A stretch of DNA of 64,000 bases, taken from Candidatus Nitrospira neomarina. Its GTDB lineage: Bacteria > Nitrospirota > Nitrospiria > Nitrospirales > UBA8639. Where the stretch lies: NCBI RefSeq assembly GCF_032051675.1, contig NZ_CP116968.1:3589001-3653000 (forward strand), given 5' to 3'. Below are positions 21,469-33,767 of this stretch, piece by piece. The notes below the pieces were generated by a model. That model saw only the letters and a program-made list of their open reading frames with translations. It was not told where the DNA came from and ran no database searches. The translations under genes were made by a program, and so were the position numbers. The first letter of the stretch is position 1; every line of letters starts with the position of its first letter.

Positions 21469-22719
21469 GTGTTACGCTCCATTAAGGGTCTTAAGGACAT
21501 TTTGCCTCAACAAACCCCGCAATGGCGCTATATGGAAACATTGGCCCATACCCTTGCTGCCCAATCAGGTTTTTCTGAAATACGTATTCCTATATTCGAG
21601 TCCACTGAACTCTATGCCAGGAGTATTGGAGGAGAAACCGATATTGTAGAGAAAGAGATGTATACCTTTCCTGATCGAGATGGGAGTTCTCTAACGTTAC
21701 GTCCTGAGGGTACGGCGGGGGTGGTGCGAGCTGTGTTGGAGCACCACCTTCTAGAATCACCCTCTACTCGAAAATTGTATTATCTTGGCCCGATGTTCCG
21801 TCATGAACGACCGCAAGCTGGTCGGTACCGGCAATTTCACCAATTTGGGGTTGAAGCGTTCGGGACTGAAGACCCTTTCATGGATGTCGAAGTCATTGCC
21901 CTTTTATGGAGGTTTTTTTGTTCGCTGGGACTTCAAGATCTCACTTTGCAAATGAATTCGATTGGCAATACTCAAGATCGTGAAAACTATATTCGGGAAC
22001 TCAAACAGTTCATTTCTTCTAGATTAGAAATGATTTGCGGTAACTGCCAGCGTCGGTACACGACGAATCCCTTACGGATTCTCGACTGTAAGGTCCCGAT
22101 TTGTCAGGAAGCGACAAAGGACGCGCCCACTCTTTTCGACCACCTCTCCCCCGAATCGGCCGCTCATTTTCAAAGCGTCCTCGATGGACTCACTTCCATA
22201 GACATTCCGTATTCCTTGAACTACCGTTTGGTGAGAGGCCTGGATTATTACTCACGCACGACCTTTGAAATCACTTCTCCACATTTAGGGGCTCAGAGCA
22301 CCATTGGGGCTGGAGGCCGCTATGATGGATTAGTCGCCCTACTCCAGGGGCCGTCCACTCCTGCTATCGGATTTGCCGTCGGACTGGAAAGAGTGGCTCT
22401 CCTTCTTCCTGAACAAATATCCCCCCCCAAAATTCCTTTATTTTTTGTGGCAGGGTTTGGAAAGGAAGCGAAACCCATAGCTTTTAATCTTCTCAACGAA
22501 CTAAGAGAGCTAGGCATACGGGCAGACACAGACTATAAAAGCGTCAATTTAAAATCGCTCCTTCGATCCGCGGATAAACTTGGAGCCGGTTATGCCATTA
22601 TTCTTGGGGACGATGAAGCCCGCTCAGAAACGGCCATCATTCGGAACATGACGACCAAAGCCCAGGAATCCGTGAAGCTGAAAGAAATTTCTCAAAAAAT
22701 TCAATCCTTAGCCTCATAA
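21469..22719 (+). CDS. hisS: histidyl-tRNA synthetase
   Basis: 416 residues from a GTG start with AAGG 6 nt upstream. Class II motifs are clear: RIPIFESTELYARSIG (motif 1), TLRPEGTAGVVRAV and MFRHERPQAGRYRQFHQFGVE (motif 2), the His-specific LVRGLDYYSRTTFEI and GAGGRYDGLV, motif 3 GFAVGLERVAL, and a C-terminal anticodon-binding domain. Charges tRNA-His. It is the first plus-strand gene at the strand switch, placed between rpmH and dnaA. Confidence 0.96.
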   Translation: MLRSIKGLKDILPQQTPQWRYMETLAHTLAAQSGFSEIRIPIFESTELYARSIGGETDIVEKEMYTFPDRDGSSLTLRPEGTAGVVRAVLEHHLLESPSTRKLYYLGPMFRHERPQAGRYRQFHQFGVEAFGTEDPFMDVEVIALLWRFFCSLGLQDLTLQMNSIGNTQDRENYIRELKQFISSRLEMICGNCQRRYTTNPLRILDCKVPICQEATKDAPTLFDHLSPESAAHFQSVLDGLTSIDIPYSLNYRLVRGLDYYSRTTFEITSPHLGAQSTIGAGGRYDGLVALLQGPSTPAIGFAVGLERVALLLPEQISPPKIPLFFVAGFGKEAKPIAFNLLNELRELGIRADTDYKSVNLKSLLRSADKLGAGYAIILGDDEARSETAIIRNMTTKAQESVKLKEISQKIQSLAS

Positions 22720-22890
22720 AAAGTGGGACAAGATTTCTTGGGTTTTTTCTTGACATTTTTTCTACCTGATGTTAGGGTTTTTTTCTTATTTTTCAATAGG
22801 AAACGATATTTTTTTATTCAAAAACTATCCTCCATAAATTTCATTAACAAACCCAGCATTTTACGTATTCATCCAAGGTATCAATAAGGG

Positions 22891-23235
22891 ATGCCAAAAA
22901 ATCTGGTTATCCTTATTCAAGAAGACCCCACCCGCACTCATCGGGCCTCTGAAGCTATGCGAATTGCGTTGGGATTATCTACAGGTCCCAATCCGATAAA
23001 GATTATTCTTTTAGAAAATGCCAGACAGTTAATTTCCGATGAGGCCGATGACCTTCCTGATGGCGAAATTCTGGAAAAATATCTCCCGGCTATCAAAAAT
23101 TTGGAATTGCCGATTGTGGTCCCTATAGGAAGCGGGGAGACCTTTGCCCTTGATCAGAAATTTACCATTCAAGAATCGTCTCCATCTCAAATAGCTTCAC
23201 TCGTTTCTCATGCTGATCGCGTTTTAACCTTTTAA
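22891..23235 (+). CDS. DsrE-family sulfur-relay-like protein
   Basis: 114 residues with the DsrE/TusD fold pattern: LVILIQEDPTRTHRASEAMRIALGL, then IKIILLENARQLIS, LELPIVVPIGSG and a C-terminal SLVSHADRVLTF. No Cys at the position used by TusD/DsrE for persulfide transfer, so if it is a relay protein it is a non-catalytic subunit (TusC/DsrF type). It is paired with the next gene (2 nt gap) and lies just upstream of the putative oriC. Family level only. Confidence 0.55.
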   Translation: MPKNLVILIQEDPTRTHRASEAMRIALGLSTGPNPIKIILLENARQLISDEADDLPDGEILEKYLPAIKNLELPIVVPIGSGETFALDQKFTIQESSPSQIASLVSHADRVLTF

Positions 23236-23237
23236 CG

Positions 23238-23510
23238 GTGCCCCCAATGAGAAACATTTTATATATCTGTACGAAAAACAAGTACGACTGGAATACGTTC
23301 ATTCCGGAAACAGATTCCGCTGTATCGGAAATGGATCCAACTGTGTTGCTTCTTCAAAATGGACTGGATTTACAGCATGTTCCGACCTCCAATGTTTGTG
23401 TTTTATGCAATGAAGGAGAAAGAGAAGAAGATTCCAGATCATATGAGCCAATTTCCTATCAGGGTTTTTTGGAAAAAATATTTTTGGCGGATTTGGCTTT
23501 GGTGATATAA
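23238..23510 (+). CDS. DsrH/TusB-like small protein
   Basis: 90 residues. The pattern NILYICTKNKYDWNTF, then DPTVLLLQNGLDL, NVCVLCNE and a C-terminal helix-strand (SYQGFLEKIFLADLALVI) resembles DsrH/TusB, which partners DsrE/DsrF in sulfur transfer. Cys11 and two Cys in VCVLCNE are present. A second ATG lies three codons in. The assignment is supported mainly by its pairing with the DsrE-like gene. Confidence 0.5.
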   Translation: MPPMRNILYICTKNKYDWNTFIPETDSAVSEMDPTVLLLQNGLDLQHVPTSNVCVLCNEGEREEDSRSYEPISYQGFLEKIFLADLALVI

Positions 23511-23796
23511 CTATCCCTCTTCTTCTTTGTTATAAAAGAAGACAAAGAAATAGTAGGAGTAGTGGTAGTAGGGATAGGGAATAGTGGGGATAACGACTTT
23601 TGGAATTTCAAACTCCTCTGAATGTGGGTAAAGAAAGTGGTTTGAGGTTTTAATTTATCGTCGTGGAAGTTGTGGATAGAGGGCATGAAGTTTATGGTAG
23701 AGGGTGTTGATAGGAATTAGAGAGTGTCTAATAAGATAGGGCAGACTCATACTCAGGGCCGTTACTATTAACATCTGTGAATAATATTGTGAATAA
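23511..23796 (+). other. putative chromosomal replication origin (oriC)
   Basis: A non-coding block ahead of dnaA with five DnaA-box-like 9-mers in one orientation: TGGGGATAA (23586-23594), TGTGGGTAA (23624-23632), TGTGGATAG (23671-23679) and two TGTGAATAA (23776-23784, 23788-23796) that run into the dnaA start. Just upstream of the first box lies an in-phase triplet tract TAG TAG GAG TAG TGG TAG TAG (23551-23571), the arrangement described for DnaA-trio elements, preceded by an AT-rich inverted repeat (TCTTCTTT/AAAGAAGA around 23521-23542). Gene orientation flips between 21.28 and 21.47 kb, and dnaA, dnaN, gyrBA, parABS, rpmH-rnpA surround it. Confidence 0.75.
23707..23734 (+). promoter_or_regulatory. 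possible dnaA promoter
   Basis: -35 TTGATA (23707-23712), 16 nt spacer, -10 TAATAA (23729-23734), ending 42 nt before the dnaA GTG and among the DnaA boxes, which would suit autoregulation. Confidence 0.4.
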
Positions 23797-25165
23797 GTTG
23801 AATTTACCTAATATTAACAATGATAAAGTTTGGGTTGACGTGTTGAATTTTGTCAGCCCTCGGGTGGGAGATGACACCATTGAAACATGGTTTCAACCTT
23901 TGATTTTGGAGAGTCTTACGGAAGATCAAGTGCATATCCGTGTGCCAAATAGATTTTTTGGAGAATGGTTAGGCAGAAACTATAAAGATTTACTCAAAGA
24001 GGCCTTTCACCATGTCGAGGGGGTGAATCCGGCAGAGATTATTTTTGTGATGAAAGAGCAGGATGGAGACGGAGAGCCATCGCCTCAGCTCAAAACAGGA
24101 GTTCGAGAAAACCGGGTGCCCGCTCAACTTCAACGAGTGAGACGTCAACCTCTTCCCAACCCCAAATATACCTTTAAAAACTTTGTTGTGGGAGCGAGTA
24201 ATCAATTTGCACATGCCGCTTGTCTCGCTGTCGCAGAATCACCTGCGAAAGCGTATAACCCGTTATTCATTTATGGCGGGGTGGGGTTAGGGAAAACGCA
24301 TCTTCTCAACTCGATAGGAAATTATATTGCTGATCATGGCGATCTCCGTATTGCGTATGTCACGACCGAGCAATTCACCAATGAGGTTATAAACTCCATC
24401 CGCTATGACAAAATGATTGAATTGAGAAGGCGATACAGAAACGTGGACATGCTGCTCATTGATGATATCCAATTTTTAGCAGGGAAAGAACGGACACAAG
24501 AGGAATTTTTTCACACATTTAATTCTCTCTATGAAGCTGGAAAACAGATCGTATTGTCGAGTGATCGGTTTCCCAAAGAAATGCCTTCAATGGAAGAGCG
24601 GCTTCGGTCGCGCTTTGAGTGGGGACTGATTGCCGACCTTCAACCACCTGATGTCGAGACTCGAATCGCCATTCTCCGAAAAAAATCGGAGGAAGAAGGT
24701 ATTGCCATCAATGAGGAAGTCATCCAGTTGTTGGCGGCGAACTTAAAAAGCAATATTCGTGAAATTGAAGGGGCACTGATTCGACTTGGTGCCTATGCAT
24801 CTTTGACGGGTCAAAAAATCACGGCGGACATGGCTAAACACATCCTCCGTGATCTTCTTGGTGGAAAACGGAAGGTGATCACAACTGAGGATATACAAGA
24901 AGTGGTCGCGAATCGGTTCCATGTCAAGATATCCGACTTGAAGTCGAAACGACGAACGAAAACCTTAGTGTTTCCTCGCCAAATTGCGATGTTCCTCAGC
25001 CGGGATATGACAGACTCCTCCTTTCCGGAAATAGGAAGAGACTTTGGGGGGAAAGACCATACAACCATTATTCATGCTTGTAAGCAAATGCAGAAGGCTC
25101 AGGAAACGGATTCCACTCTTCGAGCCACAATCGAAAGCCTGAAAGAAGAAATCGGCAAGGGATAA
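23777..25165 (+). CDS. dnaA: chromosomal replication initiator DnaA
   Basis: 462 residues. Domain I (1-85) carries the helicase/self-interaction fold with the conserved W near residue 38; domain II is a short linker; domain III has Walker A GGVGLGKTH (167-175), LLIDDIQFLAGKERTQEEFFHTFN (Walker B, sensor) and the Arg-finger region RLRSRFEWGLI; domain IV ends in the DnaA-box-binding signature GRDFGGKDHTTIIHACKQM. A GTG start is used; two DnaA-box-like sequences overlap it. Starts replication and usually represses itself. dnaN follows after 22 nt. Confidence 0.97.
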   Translation: MNNIVNKLNLPNINNDKVWVDVLNFVSPRVGDDTIETWFQPLILESLTEDQVHIRVPNRFFGEWLGRNYKDLLKEAFHHVEGVNPAEIIFVMKEQDGDGEPSPQLKTGVRENRVPAQLQRVRRQPLPNPKYTFKNFVVGASNQFAHAACLAVAESPAKAYNPLFIYGGVGLGKTHLLNSIGNYIADHGDLRIAYVTTEQFTNEVINSIRYDKMIELRRRYRNVDMLLIDDIQFLAGKERTQEEFFHTFNSLYEAGKQIVLSSDRFPKEMPSMEERLRSRFEWGLIADLQPPDVETRIAILRKKSEEEGIAINEEVIQLLAANLKSNIREIEGALIRLGAYASLTGQKITADMAKHILRDLLGGKRKVITTEDIQEVVANRFHVKISDLKSKRRTKTLVFPRQIAMFLSRDMTDSSFPEIGRDFGGKDHTTIIHACKQMQKAQETDSTLRATIESLKEEIGKG

Positions 25166-25187
25166 CACCACCGTTTATAGGACACCT

Positions 25188-26312
25188 ATGAAAATTCAAA
25201 TAACCAGGGAGGATTTGTTAACCGCACTCCAACGCGTGCAGGGAGTGGTGGAGAAGCGGAATACCATGCCTATCCTGGCGAATATTCTGTTGGAGGCCAA
25301 GCCGGAAGGGCTGGACATTGTGGCCACTGATTTAGAAATTGGCATGAGAGGTCTCTATAAAGCCACGGTCCATGAGCCCGGGTCTGTCACATTTTCCGCA
25401 CGAACGCTTTTCGATATTTTGAAAGAAATCCGACATTCCGACATTGAATTGGTCGTAGGGGACAATAATTGGGTGACCGTGAAAGCTGGAAAAAGCCAAT
25501 TTCGTGTGGTGGGCTTACCCAGTAAGGATTACCCTGCCCTTCCAACTATTGAGCGGGAAGGGTTGATGGCACTCCCCGCGCAGGGACTGTTGCAGCTTCT
25601 GAAAAAGACCGTCTTTGCCGTGGGGGAAAAAGATACACGTTATGTGTTAAACGGTCTTCTTCTCACCCTGATTCCTTCGGGAGCCACAGTGACGCTTCGT
25701 TTGGTGGGAACCGACGGACATCGATTAGCCTGGGCTGAGCAGGAAGTGACTCCCGAGAAAGCGGCTATTCCCTCAGCAGAAATTAAGGTCATAATTCCCA
25801 AAAAAGCCGCCATAGAAATCCGGCGACTTTTGGAAGAAGACGACGAACAACCGTTCCTTGGGTTTACGAAAAATATGTTGATCTTTCGGAAAAGCGGGTT
25901 GGTGTTAACCTCACGGATTATGGAGGGGACCTATCCCAACTACCAGCAGGTGGTACCGAAAGAAAGTCCTAAAAAAGTTACTGTCAACAAGTCCGATTTG
26001 GAGGGTGCACTTCGAAGAGTGGCAATCCTTTCGAAAGATAAAGCCCATGCCGTGAAACTGTCCATCAATCCCGATCACATTCATCTTTCTTCAAAAAGCC
26101 CGGATTTGGGGGAAGCGGATGAAGACATCCCGGCTAAATTTGTGGGAGAAAGTTTTTCCACGGGTTTCAACGCCAGGTATTTCCTGGATGTCTTATCCGT
26201 CATTGAAACGGAAACGCTGACCCTTCAAATGGAAACACCCTTAAGCCCGTGTTTGATTCAGGAGCAGGGTAATCCCACGTTCAAAGCCGTGGTGATGCCC
26301 GTGAAGGTTTGA
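25188..26312 (+). CDS. dnaN: DNA polymerase III sliding clamp (beta)
   Basis: 374 residues in three repeated clamp domains. Recognisable blocks are LQRVQGVVEKRNTMPILANILLEA (domain 1), GTDGHRLAWAEQE in domain 2, and the C-terminal MPVKV that closes the partner-binding pocket (MPMRL in E. coli). Length is normal. Processivity factor for replication and a hub for repair proteins. In a dnaA-dnaN-gyrB-gyrA run. Confidence 0.96.
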   Translation: MKIQITREDLLTALQRVQGVVEKRNTMPILANILLEAKPEGLDIVATDLEIGMRGLYKATVHEPGSVTFSARTLFDILKEIRHSDIELVVGDNNWVTVKAGKSQFRVVGLPSKDYPALPTIEREGLMALPAQGLLQLLKKTVFAVGEKDTRYVLNGLLLTLIPSGATVTLRLVGTDGHRLAWAEQEVTPEKAAIPSAEIKVIIPKKAAIEIRRLLEEDDEQPFLGFTKNMLIFRKSGLVLTSRIMEGTYPNYQQVVPKESPKKVTVNKSDLEGALRRVAILSKDKAHAVKLSINPDHIHLSSKSPDLGEADEDIPAKFVGESFSTGFNARYFLDVLSVIETETLTLQMETPLSPCLIQEQGNPTFKAVVMPVKV

Positions 26313-26362
26313 CGGATTTGACCCAACAGACATTCCTTCTTCCACACGCAGTCAAAGCCTAA

Positions 26363-28873
<2,511 letters not shown>

Positions 28874-28975
28874 CAGGTGCCTGCGTTTGGTTGTGTGACC
28901 CCGAATGTTGAGCCAGAGTACATCAAGTCAAAGTGCAGACCATGAAGGGTGATGAGCCCTTTCGAGGAGTGACGT

Positions 28976-31477
28976 ATGCCGGTTGAACCACGTCTGACGC
29001 AAGTCGCCATTGAAGATGAAATGCGTTTGTCCTATTTGGACTACGCAATGAGCGTCATTGTCGGGCGGGCGTTGCCGGATGTGCGAGACGGGCTCAAGCC
29101 GGTTCATCGGCGCATCCTGTATGGCATGAATGAAATGGGTCTGGCTGCCGGGAAGCCCTACAGGAAATCCGCAAAAATTGTCGGCGAAATCATGGGTAAC
29201 TATCACCCGCATGGTGATTCAGCCATTTACGACACGTTGGTTCGTATGGCCCAGGATTTCAATATGCGGTATCCCTTGGTGGATGGCCAGGGGAACTATG
29301 GGTCGGTTGATGGTGATCCGCCCGCAGCCATGCGCTACACCGAAGCCCGCTTAACCAAGCTGGCGGAAGAAATGTTGGTCGATATCGACCGCGAGACCGT
29401 CAACTTTACCCCGACGTACGATGAATCGTCCCAAGAGCCCATCGTGCTGCCAGCTCGTATTCCGAATCTGTTAGTCAATGGAGCAGGAGGCATTGCGGTC
29501 GGGTATGCCACCAATATTCCCACGCATAATTTAGGCGAGGTCGTCGCCGCGCTGATTGCCCTTATTGAACGGCCCGAGGTGACCATTCGCGAACTCATGG
29601 AATGCATTCCGGGGCCCGATTTCCCCACCGCCGGTTTTATTTATGGCACGCAAGGGATCAAAGACGCCTATGAAACGGGACGAGGTCTTCTGTCTCTTCG
29701 GGCGAAAGCTGAAATCGAGGTGGATGAACGTACCGAGCGGTCGCGTATCATCGTGACGGAGCTGCCGTACCAGGTCAACAAGGCCAAGCTGATAGAAAAG
29801 ATCGCCGAACTTATCCACGAAAAACGGGTTGAAGGGATTTCCGATCTTCGCGACGAATCCGATCGCGATGGACTCCGCGTGGTGATCGAACTCAAGAGAA
29901 ACGAAAACGCGGCGGTGTTACTGAATCAACTCTATAAACACACCCAGATGCAAACGACCTTCGGGGTCATCATGTTGGCCCTGGTGGGGAACCGGCCTGA
30001 GGTGCTGACCCTCAAACAGATTCTGGCCGCGTTCCTTGAGCACCGTAAAGAAGTGGTGATTCGCCGGACGGCGTACGACCTTCGCAAAGCCGAAGAACGC
30101 GCCCATATCTTAGAAGGCTTGAGACGAGCCCTGGAGTTCCTGGATGAAGTCATTGCTCTCATCCGTGGAGCGTCTTCTCCGGAAACCGCTCGCCAGGGCT
30201 TGATGAGCCAGTTTACCTTGAGCGAGGTGCAGGCCACGGCCATCCTGGAAATGCGGTTGCAACGCTTGACCCAACTGGAACAGGACAAGCTCACACAGGA
30301 ATATAACGAACTGGTCTCCCGCATTGCCCATTTGCGCACCATATTAGCGTCCGATGCGATGGTGCGACAAATCGTGAAACAGGAATTAGTCGAAATCAAA
30401 GAACAATATTCCGATGAGCGACGAACACAGATCCTTCCTGCCGAAGCCGAGCTGCAAATGGAAGATTTGATCGCGGAGGAAGAAGTCGTCGTGACCATTA
30501 CACATGCGGGCTATATTAAGCGGAATGCCGTTTCCATCTATCGGGCCCAACGCCGGGGTGGAAAAGGGAAAGTCGGCATGGGGGTCAAGGAAGAGGACTT
30601 CGTCGAACAAATCTTTACGGCCTCAACCCATGATTACCTGTTGTTCTTCACCGATGCCGGTCGCGTGTACTGGCTCAAGGTCTATCAATTGCCCGATGTC
30701 GGGCGGTCCAGCAAAGGGAAAGCCATTGTGAATTTGTTGACCATCAGCCAGGGCGAGCGGGTCACCGCGACTCTGCCGGTCCGGGTGTTTGCCGAAGACC
30801 AATATGTTGTGATGGCGACGCAAAAAGGCTATATCAAAAAAACCGATCTGGCCGCGTTCAGCCATCCCCGGCAGGGGGGGATTATTGCGTTGACCCTGGA
30901 GGAAGGCGACCGGCTCATCGGCGTGGATATCACAGATGGCACGAGAGAAATTCTCCTGGGCACCCGAATGGGCATTGTTATTCGCTTTCGTGAGGAAGAT
31001 GTCCGTCCGGTTGGACGAACGGCCCGTGGAGTCAGGGGCATCACGTTGGTGGCGAGCAATGAGGTTATCGGGATGGTCACGATTACCAGTCAAACGCAAT
31101 CCTCCATTCTGACCGTCACCGAACGCGGGTATGGTAAACGCACACAGGTAGAGGAATATCGGCTCCAATCACGGGCTGGAAAAGGCGTCATCAGCGTCAA
31201 AGTCACGGAGAAAAACGGCCCGGCCATTTCGTTCCATCAAGTCTGGGAATCCGATGAGATTATGCTCATGTCCGCAGAGGGCATGATCCTTCGCACCCGC
31301 ATGGGAGATATCAGAGAAATCGGACGCAATGCCCAAGGGGTACGGCTGATCCACTTGCCCGATGACGATCGGGTGGTGGGCGTCGCCAAACTCGCTGAGA
31401 CAGATGAAGGCGATCTACCCGATCCGGATGAACTCAATGGCGAGATGCCAGATGAACCGGCCTCCTCAACGGAATAA
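28976..31477 (+). CDS. gyrA: DNA gyrase subunit A
   Basis: 833 residues. Catalytic Tyr121 in [10 protein letters not shown], quinolone-region [10 protein letters not shown] with the usual Ser82 and Asp86 (no resistance-type change), coiled-coil gate, then six C-terminal beta-propeller blades. The QRRGGKGK GyrA-box (at [12 protein letters not shown]) is intact, so this is a true gyrase rather than topoisomerase IV. The end is acidic. Good coupling to gyrB by position. Confidence 0.97.
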   Translation: MPVEPRLTQVAIEDEMRLSYLDYAMSVIVGRALPDVRDGLKPVHRRILYGMNEMGLAAGKPYRKSAKIVGEIMGNYHPHGDSAIYDTLVRMAQDFNMRYPLVDGQGNYGSVDGDPPAAMRYTEARLTKLAEEMLVDIDRETVNFTPTYDESSQEPIVLPARIPNLLVNGAGGIAVGYATNIPTHNLGEVVAALIALIERPEVTIRELMECIPGPDFPTAGFIYGTQGIKDAYETGRGLLSLRAKAEIEVDERTERSRIIVTELPYQVNKAKLIEKIAELIHEKRVEGISDLRDESDRDGLRVVIELKRNENAAVLLNQLYKHTQMQTTFGVIMLALVGNRPEVLTLKQILAAFLEHRKEVVIRRTAYDLRKAEERAHILEGLRRALEFLDEVIALIRGASSPETARQGLMSQFTLSEVQATAILEMRLQRLTQLEQDKLTQEYNELVSRIAHLRTILASDAMVRQIVKQELVEIKEQYSDERRTQILPAEAELQMEDLIAEEEVVVTITHAGYIKRNAVSIYRAQRRGGKGKVGMGVKEEDFVEQIFTASTHDYLLFFTDAGRVYWLKVYQLPDVGRSSKGKAIVNLLTISQGERVTATLPVRVFAEDQYVVMATQKGYIKKTDLAAFSHPRQGGIIALTLEEGDRLIGVDITDGTREILLGTRMGIVIRFREEDVRPVGRTARGVRGITLVASNEVIGMVTITSQTQSSILTVTERGYGKRTQVEEYRLQSRAGKGVISVKVTEKNGPAISFHQVWESDEIMLMSAEGMILRTRMGDIREIGRNAQGVRLIHLPDDDRVVGVAKLAETDEGDLPDPDELNGEMPDEPASSTE

Positions 31478-31653
31478 GTTCACGCGACCCTCTCAGAACA
31501 GCAAGCCGAAGACGCCGGTGTGTTCCGAGATGACCAGAGAAATTGAACGGTCATCTCACCCGCGTGTTCTTCTTCAATTACTCCCCCGCTTGCATCTTCC
31601 CCGGCTCACAAGAGGAAGCAGAAGGAAGCGATTGCCTGAGGGAAGGGTTTAGG

Positions 31654-32265
31654 TTGGATTCCCCTCACAAATCCCCCGGCCAACCAGCAAGGCGCAAAAA
31701 GTTCGATCCCATCGTCCTAATGGGATTAGGCATTTTGATCGGAGGGATTTTTGTCATCTCCCTCGGCATGTTCCTCTCCCGGCCGGACCGGTCCATCCCG
31801 CCCTATAGTATCGGAGCTCAAGAGGGATCGTTGGTGGCCGTCCATGTGCCCCCCTATACCAGTGATCCCGAAATACAAACCCTGGTCAGGCGGTTTGGCG
31901 ATGTCGGCAGGGCCACCCGTGATTTCGCGGACATGAAAATCCGCCCCACCACTTCCGACGATCCTCGCGGACGATACCAAACGTTACAAATCCTCATTTT
32001 TTCAGATCCATTCTGGACCGAGCCGGATAACCTTCACCGGTATGTCGCCAATGAGGTCGATGACGATTCGGAAAAAACCTTTCGGAAAAACTTTGAAGCT
32101 GCTGTGCGAGCCGGGTATCGTGCCGATGCGGACGGTCAGGCGGGATGGATCGGCCCCTGGAACCGAAGCGGGTCAAAAGATCGAACGCTTACGATGCAGT
32201 GGGTGTTTCAAGAGACGTGGGAGGAGGCAAGTCTTCATAATCAGACGTCTTCCCCGGCTCCCTAG
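31654..32265 (+). CDS. single-pass membrane protein of unknown function
   Basis: About 203 residues from a TTG start that follows a purine-rich GGGAAGGG stretch; the frame is open from an ATG at 31543, so the start is uncertain. One transmembrane segment (PIVLMGLGILIGGIFVISLGMFL) about 20 residues in, then a soluble domain rich in short charged motifs, probably periplasmic (VAVHVPPYTSDPEIQTLVRRFG; YQTLQILIFSDPFWTEPDNL; NEVDDDSEKTFRKNFEAAVRAGY). I do not recognise the family. Its end overlaps the convergent dciA gene by 77 nt, which is unusual but both frames look coding. Confidence 0.55.
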   Translation: MDSPHKSPGQPARRKKFDPIVLMGLGILIGGIFVISLGMFLSRPDRSIPPYSIGAQEGSLVAVHVPPYTSDPEIQTLVRRFGDVGRATRDFADMKIRPTTSDDPRGRYQTLQILIFSDPFWTEPDNLHRYVANEVDDDSEKTFRKNFEAAVRAGYRADADGQAGWIGPWNRSGSKDRTLTMQWVFQETWEEASLHNQTSSPAP

Positions 32266-32725
32266 TCGAGGGCGATGCTTCAGCAAGGGCTTTAGTGATA
32301 GTCTGAGAGAGGAGGGTTTGGAGGTCAGGATTACTCAGCCGTTTCGCTAAGCCGGTGGCAAAGGGCGACGGTTCACCGACAAAATGGGGAGGGTCCTGGG
32401 GTAGTGGATCCGGTTGAGGCGGGGATTGAGGAATGGAGCCGATGCGTAAGACGACCTCCGTTAAGCCCAGTTCCGGCATCATCGAATGAATGGCTTCCAA
32501 AATGGCCGGTCTCAAAAACATGAGCTGCTGAAGCCAAATTGAGTTATCCGCCACCAGATGCAATTTTTTAAAGCGGATACTCTCAGGGTAGGAATGTTTG
32601 GCCATCGTCGCACCCACAAGATGTTCCCACTCCTGTTGGAGTTGGACCTCGGACAGTTTGAGGCCGAGCGGATTCCCTTTGGAAAAATCTTGAATAAGAC
32701 TCTGGATCGATTCAAAGGAACTCAT
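32189..32725 (-). CDS. dciA: DUF721/DciA-type replication protein
   Basis: 178 residues. The N-terminal ~95 residues match the DUF721/DciA pattern: FESIQSLIQDFSKGN, then LQQEWEHLVGATMAKHSYPESIRFKKLHLVADNSIWLQQLMFLRPAILEAI, with the typical W-LQQL motif. A low-complexity Pro-rich C-terminal tail follows. DciA helps load the replicative helicase DnaB in most bacteria lacking DnaC/DnaI, which suits its place near the origin genes. It is opposed to gyrA, and its 3' end overlaps the upstream membrane protein gene. Confidence 0.75.
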   Translation of the reverse strand: MSSFESIQSLIQDFSKGNPLGLKLSEVQLQQEWEHLVGATMAKHSYPESIRFKKLHLVADNSIWLQQLMFLRPAILEAIHSMMPELGLTEVVLRIGSIPQSPPQPDPLPQDPPHFVGEPSPFATGLAKRLSNPDLQTLLSQTITKALAEASPSTREPGKTSDYEDLPPPTSLETPTAS

Positions 32726-32896
32726 TGTGAGGGTATTGTATCGTACTGTCCTGGTTGATTCATCCGTTTGGCACCCATTCTGTCATCTTGACCCCAGGGA
32801 GAGATCCTTTTCCCTGGCATCTTGTAGGGGTGATGAATAATTAATAATCCGTTATTTCAGGTGACTTTGATAGGTAGCCAATAGAAGAAAGAGGGG

Positions 32897-33012
32897 CTGT
32901 TCAAAAAGGTCGTCCAGCAAGGCCGCAAGCCGCGAGGAGGGCGAGGCGTACCGGGTAGGTACGTTGAGCCCTTCGAAGCAATGAGAACGGCGCTGGCGAC
33001 ATTTTTCAACAG
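32897..33012. repeat. dispersed intergenic repeat, copy 1
   Basis: 116 bp with imperfect terminal inverted repeats CTGTTCAAAAA and TTTTTCAACAG. Internal landmarks shared with two other copies: CAGCAAGGCCGC near one end, a GTAC...GTACGT stem in the middle and GAGAACGGCGCTGGCG before the other end. It lies between dciA and smpB. No transposase in it; it behaves like a miniature inverted-repeat element or a conserved structured intergenic unit. Confidence 0.75.
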
Positions 33013-33032
33013 TCCGCTAAGGAAAATCAGGC

Positions 33033-33512
33033 ATGGCAAAACAAAAAACAGATCCCTCCAGTAAAGTCCTCAGCACCAACCGGAAGGCCTTCTATGACTA
33101 CATGATAGAAGAGAAGGTCGAAGCCGGTATCGTCCTGGTCGGGACCGAAGTCAAAGCCTTACGGGAGGGACGCCTGAATCTGAAGGAGAGTTACGCCGCT
33201 ATCATCAATGGCAAAGCCATCCTGCATAACTGCCATATCGGCACCTACAGTCATGGCAATCAAATGAATCACGAGCCGTTACGCCCAAGAACCCTGCTGT
33301 TGCATAAGAAAGAGATCGAGCGGTTAGGGGAAAAAGTCCAACAGAAAGGACTTACCCTCGTCCCGCTTCGCCTCTATTTCAATAACAGAGGGCGGGTCAA
33401 GCTGGAACTCGCCCTTGGGCGAGGGAAGAAAAACTACGACCGGCGGGACACCATCAAAAAGCGGGAAGCCGGTCGCGAAATCGACCGCGCCATGAAAGAG
33501 TCTCGATCCTAG
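33033..33512 (+). CDS. smpB: SsrA-binding protein
   Basis: 159 residues. The SmpB fold is complete: NRKAFYDYMIEEKVEAGIVLVGTEVKALREG, NLKESYAAI, LHNCHIGTYSHGN, HEPLRPRTLLLHKKEI, LVPLRLYFNNRGRVKLELALGRGKKNYDRRDTIKKRE, and the basic tail that inserts in the mRNA channel. Binds tmRNA for rescue of stalled ribosomes. No tmRNA gene was seen in the window. AAGGA lies about 11 nt before the ATG. Confidence 0.96.
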   Translation: MAKQKTDPSSKVLSTNRKAFYDYMIEEKVEAGIVLVGTEVKALREGRLNLKESYAAIINGKAILHNCHIGTYSHGNQMNHEPLRPRTLLLHKKEIERLGEKVQQKGLTLVPLRLYFNNRGRVKLELALGRGKKNYDRRDTIKKREAGREIDRAMKESRS

Positions 33513-33767
33513 GATTCAGTGGGCCTTGACCAGTGATCATGGACGTTTTTCGCACGCTGGACTGGGAATATTTTAGGAATGATAAATTTTGTTTCCGATT
33601 TGGCCGAACAGACTGTCCTCTGTTTCCAAAACCAAAATGGATAAAATACCTTTTGGACCAATTCCCTTTCCCTATTTCCTTGTTGTCGAATAATATAAAA
33701 TAATTTTAAGGTCATAACAACGTATTTCATATCCATACTATTCCAAGAAAAGAAAACAGATTAAGGC

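Noticed and set aside
22906-22916. TTATCCTTA as a DnaA box in the DsrE-like gene
   Set aside because: Two mismatches and inside coding sequence; not counted in the origin.
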